Assembly (NCBI GenBank): GCA_023473845.1
Contig: JAMCYA010000019.1
Coordinates: 1-5,781, forward strand
DNA length: 5,781 nucleotides
Direction of reading: 5' to 3'
Origin: Patescibacteria group bacterium
GTDB taxonomy: Bacteria > Patescibacteriota > Doudnabacteria > UBA920
Shown here in pieces: positions 1-4,432 of the stretch. The position numbers and the translations under genes are program-made. Under the pieces are notes generated by a model. That model searched no databases, was not told the origin of the DNA, and saw only the letters and a program-made list of their open reading frames with translations. How positions within the stretch are numbered: position 1 is the first letter of the stretch; each line of letters starts with the position of its first letter.

Positions 1-1
1 T

Positions 2-694
2 CGCTCCCAGCCCTGGCCAAAAGTACTTGCTCCCTTAAAGGGCCGTCCGCTTATTTCGTATATTTTGGACGAAGTAAAAAAATTGGAATTGGAATTGCCT
101 CCGGTGGTGGTGGTGGGCTTCATGCAGGACAAGGTTAGGCAGGAGCTGGGAGCGAAATACCTTTACGCGTTCCAGGAGCAGCAGCTGGGCACGGGACACG
201 CGGCCGCGGCCGCAAAAAGCCTGGTCACGGCCAAAAATGTCGTGGTGCTTTACGGCGACATGCCTTTTATCCGCGCGGAGAGCCTGAAAAATTTAATCCA
301 AACCCAGGAACTGACAGGTGACAAGCTTTCCATGTTTACCGCTACGGTTAAAAATTTCGACGGCCCCTTGGGCGCTTTGGAAAAATACGGCCGGATTATC
401 CGCAACAGCAGCGGCGATATATTAAAAATAACCGAGTACAAAGACTGCACTGCTGAAGAAAAACAGATTAAGGAAGTTAACCCCGGCGTCTACTGTTTTG
501 ATAGCCAGTGGCTGTGGGCAAATATCGGCCGGATTGACAAACAGAACACGCAAAGCGAGTATTATTTGACCGATATGCTGGAGATTGCCGTGGGGCAGGG
601 GGAGCGGGTGAACAGTTTGCCCATTACCCCGGAAGAGGTGCTGGGCATAAACACCTGGGAAGACCATGGGCACGCAGAAAACCTGATCGTGTAG
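2..694 (+). CDS. GlmU-type sugar-1-phosphate (UDP-GlcNAc) nucleotidyltransferase, uridylyltransferase domain only; 5' end outside window
   Basis: The reading frame is open from base 2, so the gene starts upstream; 230 residues are visible and about 15-20 N-terminal ones (the GG-x-G-T-R loop) are missing. Visible signatures of the GlmU N-terminal domain, in fragment numbering: PKVLAPL-GRPLI (6-17), the nucleotide-binding EQQLGTGHA (59-67), the metal-site YGDMP (84-88), KYGRIIRN (128-135), NPGVYCF (160-166), EYYLTD (186-191) and GIN (215-217). Family knowledge: this domain transfers UMP from UTP to GlcNAc-1-phosphate in the cytoplasm, giving UDP-GlcNAc for peptidoglycan and envelope glycans. 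The protein stops right after this domain, whereas classical GlmU continues about 200 residues into a left-handed beta-helix acetyltransferase; that half is absent. The region between the FD and KYGRI motifs (120-128) carries a few extra residues compared with the usual D-P-x-G-Y-G-R-I. Related NTP transferases with other sugars cannot be excluded. A hairpin terminator follows at once. Confidence 0.85.
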   Translation, partial: RSQPWPKVLAPLKGRPLISYILDEVKKLELELPPVVVVGFMQDKVRQELGAKYLYAFQEQQLGTGHAAAAAKSLVTAKNVVVLYGDMPFIRAESLKNLIQTQELTGDKLSMFTATVKNFDGPLGALEKYGRIIRNSSGDILKITEYKDCTAEEKQIKEVNPGVYCFDSQWLWANIGRIDKQNTQSEYYLTDMLEIAVGQGERVNSLPITPEEVLGINTWEDHGHAENLIV

Positions 695-700
695 AAATCA

Positions 701-732
701 AAATAGCGAGGCCGGGGCTTCGCTATTTTTTT
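701..732 (+). terminator. Rho-independent terminator, probably bidirectional
   Basis: A 12-bp stem (701-712 with 717-728, core AAATAGCGA / TCGCTATTT) is followed by a T run to 732, seven bases after the GlmU-like stop codon. On the minus strand the same stem is followed by TTTTGATTT, so it may also stop the convergent small-gene transcript ending at 742. A second small inverted repeat (735-740 / 743-748) overlaps the minus-strand stop codon. Confidence 0.85.
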
Positions 733-741
733 GTGGCCTGT

Positions 742-1137
742 TCAGGCCGTGACCCTGGCCCGGGAAGGTGCGCCGTGGTGGTGTTCAAAGTCGGTTTTTA
801 GCCGGCTGTAGAAATCCTCCAAAAGCTGCGGGAGCAGCTCGGCCTCTACCGGGTTTTCATCAGCAGTCTCTCTTTGGACCTGGGACAGCCTCTCGTGGAG
901 GCTTTGTCTGCCCTGTATAAGGTGGATATACAGGTAGATGTCCCGGGTGCCGCGGTAAGAGCATTTGCTGATGATAGAGCTCACGGCCGTCTGGATTTGC
1001 GTGCGGGCTTTCTCCAGCATCGCCTTTGAGGCAAGTCCCTGGTAGGGCTGGGCGATGAGGGCGAAGTAAAGAAAATCCACCAGGGCGTTGTGAAACGCGT
1101 CGACTTGGGTTTGGGCCATGAGTTTATTCAGGGTCAT
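742..1137 (-). CDS. Unrecognised small protein, 131 aa
   Basis: I do not recognise this family. The start at 1137 is well supported by a perfect AGGAGG six bases upstream (1144-1149), and codons favour G/C in the third position, so it is very likely real. The 131-residue product has no signal peptide and no clear membrane segment. It looks almost entirely alpha-helical: a hydrophobic-amphipathic stretch at residues 11-35 (with DFLYFALIAQPY), a basic/polar helix about 39-58, an aromatic YLYIH patch near 68-72, and an acidic amphipathic helix about 96-118 (ELLPQLLEDFYSRLKTDF). The tail is HHH followed by a basic end. It lies 78 bp downstream of a 56-aa gene on the same strand and is probably cotranscribed with it. 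It converges on the GlmU-like gene across a shared terminator. No function is assigned. Confidence 0.7.
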   Translation of the reverse strand: MTLNKLMAQTQVDAFHNALVDFLYFALIAQPYQGLASKAMLEKARTQIQTAVSSIISKCSYRGTRDIYLYIHLIQGRQSLHERLSQVQRETADENPVEAELLPQLLEDFYSRLKTDFEHHHGAPSRARVTA

Positions 1138-1143
1138 TGGGGT

Positions 1144-1149
1144 CCTCCT
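1144..1149 (-). promoter_or_regulatory. Strong Shine-Dalgarno site for the 131-aa gene
   Basis: On the minus strand AGGAGG lies six bases before the ATG at 1137. It sits in a weak four-base-pair hairpin (GTCC/GGAC, 1142-1145 with 1152-1155). This contrasts with the RHH-fusion, phosphatase and EndoQ genes in the window, which have no recognisable Shine-Dalgarno site. Confidence 0.75.
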
Positions 1150-1168
1150 GTGGACTGTGGGAGAGTGG

Positions 1169-1190
1169 GGGCCGGCTTGCTTTCCGGCCC
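1169..1190 (-). repeat. Seven-base-pair GC hairpin between the two small minus-strand genes
   Basis: GGGCCGG (1169-1175) pairs with CCGGCCC (1184-1190) around an 8-nt loop. No T run follows on either strand, so it is not a standard terminator. In the leader of the 131-aa gene it could set mRNA stability or polarity between the two genes; that role is inference. Confidence 0.45.
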
Positions 1191-1208
1191 TGTGGTCGGT
1201 TGGTGCAT

Positions 1209-1224
1209 GGAGCCCTTAGGCTCC
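1209..1224 (-). repeat. Perfect inverted repeat spanning the stop codon of the 56-aa gene
   Basis: GGAGCC (1209-1214) and GGCTCC (1219-1224) form a six-base-pair stem with a four-base loop, and three of the loop bases are the TAA stop codon of the small minus-strand gene. There is no T run, so it is more likely an mRNA structure than a terminator. Confidence 0.4.
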
Positions 1225-1386
1225 AATCGGGTTTTTGAGGTCGTCCGGATGGACGCTCTCTTCGTTGAAGGGGTTAATCTCCCAGATTCCTCCGGGCAGG
1301 ATTTTTCCCTGGGCGAGCTCGATGCCTCTGGGAGTTGCGGCGGTTTCGGCTGTTTTTTCGGGGACGGTCATTGCGGTGTTCTCCAT
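1216..1386 (-). CDS. Unrecognised small protein, 56 aa (51 aa if the second ATG is used)
   Basis: This short frame reads MENTAMTVPEKTAETAATPR, then a GIELAQGKILPGGIWEIN stretch, and ends NPIGA before TAA. Third positions are strongly G/C-ending, like the next gene downstream and unlike chance frames. Two starts are possible. ATG at 1386 has no clear Shine-Dalgarno site. ATG at 1371 has GGAG nine bases upstream, which favours a 51-residue product. The first 20 residues are low-complexity (Ala, Thr, Glu) and look disordered. The remainder is Pro/Gly-rich with an ILPGGIWEINPF core and an acidic tail. I see no membrane segment, export signal or known motif. It lies about 40 bp from the operator boxes of the divergent RHH-fusion gene and upstream of the 131-aa gene, so the pair may be one transcript under that operator. 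Confidence 0.55.
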   Translation of the reverse strand: MENTAMTVPEKTAETAATPRGIELAQGKILPGGIWEINPFNEESVHPDDLKNPIGA

Positions 1387-1427
1387 GCCTGTATTTTTGC
1401 ACCCATTCTTTTGCTTTTAAAATATTT

Positions 1428-1453
1428 GTATGATACAGTATGATAAAGTATGA
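1428..1453 (+). promoter_or_regulatory. Putative RHH operator: three GTATGA boxes at exact 10-bp period
   Basis: GTATGA occurs at 1428-1433, 1438-1443 and 1448-1453, each starting exactly 10 bases after the last, so all would lie on one face of the helix. The first extends to GTATGATAC, a 9-bp near-perfect palindrome (GTAT-G-ATAC), and the following ATACAGTAT is another. The third box contains the ATG of the RHH-nucleotidyltransferase gene. Ribbon-helix-helix dimers are known to bind short tandem or inverted boxes cooperatively, so autoregulation by the adjacent gene product is the natural inference. Bound protein would cover the promoter and start of its own gene and possibly the promoter of the divergent small genes. 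Confidence 0.55.
1439..1444 (+). promoter_or_regulatory. -10-like box placed for a leaderless transcript of the RHH-fusion gene
   Basis: TATGAT ends five bases before the ATG at 1450, so transcription would start at or next to the start codon. There is no Shine-Dalgarno site upstream, and an in-frame TAA at 1444-1446 rules out an upstream start. A second TATGAT at 1429-1434 would give a leader of roughly ten bases. No good -35 hexamer is visible; the region upstream is just A/T-rich. Confidence 0.4.
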
Positions 1454-2286
1454 AAAGAGAACGGATTACTATAACTTTAAAACCGGACTTGCTTAAGGTT
1501 TTGGATAGCACCATAGACGGCCATCGGGTGCGCAATCGCAGCCATGCGGCGGAACTGGCTTTGTCTAAGGCTTTGCTTAAAAAACCGCTTAAGGCTTTAA
1601 TTTTAGCCGGAGGCAGGGATATTCGCCTGCCCCAGCTTGGCCGCGAAATGCCTAAAAGCCTTTTGCCCATTCAGGGCCGGCCGCTGTTGGAGCATACGGT
1701 TCTGCGTTTAAAGGCCAGCGGTTTGGATGAGGTTATAATTTCAATCGGACAAAGCGGGCAAAAAATCCGCGACCATTTCCGCAATGGTTCGCGGTTTGGG
1801 GTGAATATTTCCTATATTGAGCAGAACCAGATTAAGCGAGGCACGGCCCAGCCCTTGCGTCAGGCCCAGGCCCAGCTGATGGATAATAATTTTTTACTGA
1901 TTTACGGCGACGTGCTCGCCAATATTGATTTCGGAGATTTTTTGGAATTCCATGAACAGCAGAAGAACCTGGTTGCCACTATGGCCTTGGCGTCCGTGGA
2001 GAGGGTAAGCATGTGGGGCGTAGCCAGGCTGGTGGGCAGCAAGGTGGCCGAGTTTCAGGAAAAACCCAAAAACCCCACCACGCAGTCGCATTTGGTGAAC
2101 GCGGGGATTTACGTGATGAGCCCTAAAATTTTTGAGTATTTAACGCCTGAGATGACCAAGCTGGAAAGCGACCTGTTTCCCCGCCTGGCAGAGGAAAACC
2201 GCTTGGGCGGCTACAGTTTTGGGGGCAATTGGTGCGATGTTTCAACCCCCCAGGCCTATCAGCAAGCGCTGAAAGATTGGAAATAA
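1450..2286 (+). CDS. RHH (CopG/Arc-like) DNA-binding domain fused to sugar-phosphate nucleotidyltransferase
   Basis: The 278-residue protein has two parts. Residues 1-44 are a typical ribbon-helix-helix: an alternating beta strand RITITL (5-10), helix A from Pro12 to about Asp23, a turn, then helix B in NRSHAAELALSKAL (29-42). Residues 47-278 are an NTP_transferase domain of the RmlA/ManC/GDP-mannose-pyrophosphorylase type: ALILAGG (49-55), MPKSLLPI (67-74), RGTAQ (130-134), YGDV (152-155), EKP (204-206), NAGIYV (217-222) and a W-x-D-V-S-TP ending (261-267). The catalytic domain would join a nucleoside monophosphate to a sugar-1-phosphate for envelope glycans; the exact sugar and nucleotide are not determinable. 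The usual GG-x-G-T-R loop reads GGRDIR, so activity may be altered. The start is fixed by an in-frame stop just upstream and by the RHH strand needing residue 1. Regulation is probably by self-binding to the 10-bp-phased boxes that run into its start codon. PutA (RHH plus enzyme) and NadR (HTH plus nucleotidyltransferase) are precedents for enzyme-regulators. Confidence 0.85.
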   Translation: MKRERITITLKPDLLKVLDSTIDGHRVRNRSHAAELALSKALLKKPLKALILAGGRDIRLPQLGREMPKSLLPIQGRPLLEHTVLRLKASGLDEVIISIGQSGQKIRDHFRNGSRFGVNISYIEQNQIKRGTAQPLRQAQAQLMDNNFLLIYGDVLANIDFGDFLEFHEQQKNLVATMALASVERVSMWGVARLVGSKVAEFQEKPKNPTTQSHLVNAGIYVMSPKIFEYLTPEMTKLESDLFPRLAEENRLGGYSFGGNWCDVSTPQAYQQALKDWK

Positions 2287-2314
2287 AAAACCTCCGGCTT
2301 AGCGGAGGTTTTTT
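2285..2314. terminator. Symmetric bidirectional terminator shared by convergent genes
   Basis: AAAAAACCTCCG (2285-2296) pairs perfectly with CGGAGGTTTTTT (2303-2314) around a 6-nt loop, so each strand has a GC stem followed by a T run. It begins inside the stop codon of the RHH-fusion gene (2284-2286), and the stop codon of the phosphatase gene on the other strand (2299-2301) lies in the loop. Confidence 0.9.
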
Positions 2315-3072
2315 ATTATGTAGTTATGGAGTTTGCCGTTACTCGCGACCACGGAACGCGCTAAGAGGGTGAGCGGCTTGCCGTGAACGTCGGTTACCTT
2401 GCCTCCAGCCTCGGTTATAATGAGTGCGGCCGCGGCAATGTCCCAAATATACATGCCCGTGCCAAAGTAAAAATCCATTTTAGCGTCCGCCACAAAGCAC
2501 ATCTGCAGAGTGGTGGTGCCAAGCGCCCGGGCCTTGGCAAATTTTTCTACTCCCACCCTGAAAAGCTTTGCCCTTTCTCTTCGGCTGTTGGATCTGGTCC
2601 AACCTACGCCGCCTAAGGCTCCCATGGGGCTATGTATTTTAGATACTGAAATGGCTTTGCCGTTGAGCTTAGCGCCTTTGCCTCTTTCGGCGGTGTACAA
2701 GGATTCGGTGACGGGATTATAGACCACGGAAACCAACGGGCCTTTGTGGTCCCAGAGGCCGATGGAAATGCAGGCCAAGGGCAGGCCTTGGGCAAAATTG
2801 TTGGTGCCGTCAATCGGGTCGAGCAGCCATATGAACTGGCCCGGGGAGGTTTTGGGCAGGCCGCCGAACTCTTCGCCTAAAATATGGTGTTCCGGGAAAG
2901 CCCGGGCAATGCGGGCGCGGATAATTTTTTCAATTGCCAAGTCTGCGTCCGTAACCAGGTTTCTGTGTTCGTGTTTTTTTTCGCGTACGCCCGTAGCTTG
3001 GCCAAAGTATTTTTTGAAAATTCTGCCCCCGGCGCGCGCCGCCCGAAGGGCAATTTTTGAATACGTGTCCAT
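2299..3072 (-). CDS. Inositol monophosphatase family protein (SuhB/IMPase-like)
   Basis: The 257-residue product has the usual length and all main motifs of the Mg-dependent, Li-sensitive phosphatase superfamily: NLVTDADLAIEK (38-49), the metal-binding GEEFGG (66-71), WLLDPIDGTNNF (82-93) whose Asp and Thr bind metal and phosphate, the R-x-LGTTTLQMC segment (182-192), and the substrate-side WDIAAAALIITEAGG (210-224). Members hydrolyse inositol-1-phosphate or related substrates such as FBP, NADP or PAPS; sequence alone does not say which. The start at 3072 is chosen because MDTYSKIALRAARAGGRIF is the standard N-terminus. The frame stays open upstream, but that part lies antisense to the EndoQ gene and does not look like this family. 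No Shine-Dalgarno site is seen, but a good promoter lies 32-60 bp upstream. The gene ends inside a terminator shared with the RHH-fusion gene. Confidence 0.92.
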   Translation of the reverse strand: MDTYSKIALRAARAGGRIFKKYFGQATGVREKKHEHRNLVTDADLAIEKIIRARIARAFPEHHILGEEFGGLPKTSPGQFIWLLDPIDGTNNFAQGLPLACISIGLWDHKGPLVSVVYNPVTESLYTAERGKGAKLNGKAISVSKIHSPMGALGGVGWTRSNSRRERAKLFRVGVEKFAKARALGTTTLQMCFVADAKMDFYFGTGMYIWDIAAAALIITEAGGKVTDVHGKPLTLLARSVVASNGKLHNYIIKNLR

Positions 3073-3081
3073 GAAAAAGTG

Positions 3082-3090
3082 TGTTAGAAT
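3082..3090 (+). promoter_or_regulatory. Extended -10 promoter for the EndoQ-like gene
   Basis: TGTTAGAAT matches the extended -10 form TGn-TAnnnT. It ends seven bases before the ATG at 3098, so the transcript would begin at or beside the start codon, and no Shine-Dalgarno site is present. It lies back to back with the phosphatase promoter. Confidence 0.55.
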
Positions 3091-3097
3091 GCCTAAT

Positions 3098-4363
3098 ATG
3101 AGAATTATAGCTGACCTGCAGATCCATTCCAAATATTCCCGCGCCTGTTCCCAGGATCTGACCCCCAAAAATATTGGGCACTGGGCCGACAAAAAAGGCA
3201 TTGCCGTAATCGGCACGGGCGATTTTACCCACCCCAAGTGGCTTTCGGAGCTGAAAAATGCGCTGGAGGAAACGCGGCCTGGCTTGTACCAGCTGAAAGA
3301 CAAATCCGCCCGGGCCTATTTTATGCTGACCTCGGAGATTTCTTCCATTTATAAGCAAGGGGAGAAATTGAGGCGCCAGCATACCTGCGTGTTTGCTCCG
3401 AACTTTACAGCCGTTGATAAGTTTATTGAAGGCTTAGAAAGCCAGGGGGCAAACCTTAAGTCCGACGGCCGGCCGATTACGGGCATTCATTGCGACGAGC
3501 TGGTAAAAATTGCCCTGGCCGCCGACAGCCGCAATTTTATTGTTCCGGCGCACGTGTGGACTCCGCATTTTGGCGCTTTTGGCTCCTTGTCAGGCTTTGA
3601 TTCTATAGCCGAAGCTTTCGGCGACCAGGCAAAGCATATTTTTGCCATTGAGACCGGGCTGTCTTCAGACCCCAAGATGAACTGGCAGATTTCGGCACTT
3701 GATAAATATACTTTGGTTTCCAATTCCGATGCGCATTCTTTGCGCAAAATCGGCCGCGAGGCCAACGTTTTTGATATTCCGGAAAAAGATCTTTCCTACG
3801 ATAGCATTATTGATGCCATAAAAAGCAAAGACCCGCGCAGGTTTTTGTTTACGATTGAATTTTTCCCCGAAGAGGGTAAATACCATTTGGATGGCCATGC
3901 GGATTGCAAATTTTCCTGCGAGCCGGAAAAGACCAGAAAATTGGGCGGTAAGTGTCCGGTGTGCGGCAAAAAACTCCTGGTGGGGGTCTTAAGCCGCGTG
4001 GCTGAACTAGCTGACCGAGAGTACGGTTTTGTGCCCCCGGAGGCGATTCCGTTTAAGAACATTATTCCGTTGGAAGAGATTATCGCCGAAACTTTCAATG
4101 TCGGAGCCGGCAGCAAACGCGTGCTGGAAACTTATAACCGAATGACAGACAAGAATCCAGAGTTCGAAATTCTGCTGGATCTGCCGGAAAGCGAAATTGC
4201 CAAAATTAGCGCTACCGAAATTGCCACTGCGATTTTAAGGGTCAGGGAAGGCAAGGTTCGCGTGGAAGGCGGATACGACGGGGTGTTCGGCAAAATCCAC
4301 ATTTTTTCCGACGAGGAGCGCGACAAGGTGCTTAGAAAACCGAAACAAATGGGGTTGTTTTAA
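3098..4363 (+). CDS. Endonuclease Q family protein (PHP-domain DNA repair nuclease)
   Basis: The 421-residue protein matches the COG1379/EndoQ family in length and motif order. PHP metal-site motifs: D6-x-Q8-x-H10 at the N-terminus, GTGDFTHP (39-46), TSEIS (78-82), H95, GIHCDE (129-134), PAHVWTPHFG (150-159), IETGLSSDP (184-192) and NSDAHS (209-214). These are followed by a Cys cluster (C270, C274, C286, C289 within DGHADC and CPVCG), the conserved GVLSRVAELADRE segment (296-308), and a C-terminal helix-rich part. EndoQ cuts the strand 5' of deaminated bases (uracil, hypoxanthine, xanthine) and abasic sites, starting repair. The very C-terminus is KQMGLF, close to the sliding-clamp binding motif QL(S/D)LF. 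The start at 3098 is chosen because MRIIADLQIHSKYSRA is the family N-terminus and the extended -10 sits just upstream; in-frame ATGs at 3071 and 3089 are alternatives. Database entries often label such proteins UvrD-related helicase; there are no helicase motifs. Position 8 is Gln where PHP proteins usually have His. Confidence 0.9.
   Translation: MRIIADLQIHSKYSRACSQDLTPKNIGHWADKKGIAVIGTGDFTHPKWLSELKNALEETRPGLYQLKDKSARAYFMLTSEISSIYKQGEKLRRQHTCVFAPNFTAVDKFIEGLESQGANLKSDGRPITGIHCDELVKIALAADSRNFIVPAHVWTPHFGAFGSLSGFDSIAEAFGDQAKHIFAIETGLSSDPKMNWQISALDKYTLVSNSDAHSLRKIGREANVFDIPEKDLSYDSIIDAIKSKDPRRFLFTIEFFPEEGKYHLDGHADCKFSCEPEKTRKLGGKCPVCGKKLLVGVLSRVAELADREYGFVPPEAIPFKNIIPLEEIIAETFNVGAGSKRVLETYNRMTDKNPEFEILLDLPESEIAKISATEIATAILRVREGKVRVEGGYDGVFGKIHIFSDEERDKVLRKPKQMGLF
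3104..3132 (-). promoter_or_regulatory. Sigma70-type promoter for the phosphatase gene
   Basis: On the minus strand there is a perfect TATAAT (3109-3104), preceded by a 17-bp spacer and TTGGAA (3132-3127), which matches four of six bases of the -35 consensus. Transcription would start near 3097, giving a leader of about 25 bases. The whole promoter lies inside the first codons of the divergent EndoQ gene. Confidence 0.65.
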
Positions 4364-4385
4364 ATTAGACTGAAGCTGCAAGGTT

Positions 4386-4416
4386 AAAAATGGCCTGTAT
4401 ACCCAGGCCGTTTTTT
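4386..4416 (+). terminator. Rho-independent terminator of the EndoQ-like gene
   Basis: GGCCTG (4392-4397) pairs with CAGGCC (4404-4409), and flanking A5 (4386-4390) and T6 (4411-4416) extend the stem. It starts about 20 bp after the stop codon and separates EndoQ from the RNA region that follows. Confidence 0.88.
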
Positions 4417-4432
4417 GTTGTACTATACGGAG

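Noticed and set aside
1090..1443. Plus-strand frames over the two small minus-strand genes
   Set aside because: They lack a ribosome binding site, are Gly/Cys/Phe-rich in the way expected of antisense frames, and conflict with the better-supported minus-strand genes.
2744..3097. N-terminal extension of the EndoQ frame by about 118 codons
   Set aside because: It is antisense to the conserved phosphatase motifs, has no family resemblance, and the true EndoQ N-terminus plus promoter sit at 3098.
3073..3303. 77-codon N-terminal extension of the phosphatase frame
   Set aside because: It is antisense to the conserved PHP motifs of EndoQ, and the family N-terminus begins exactly at the ATG at 3072.
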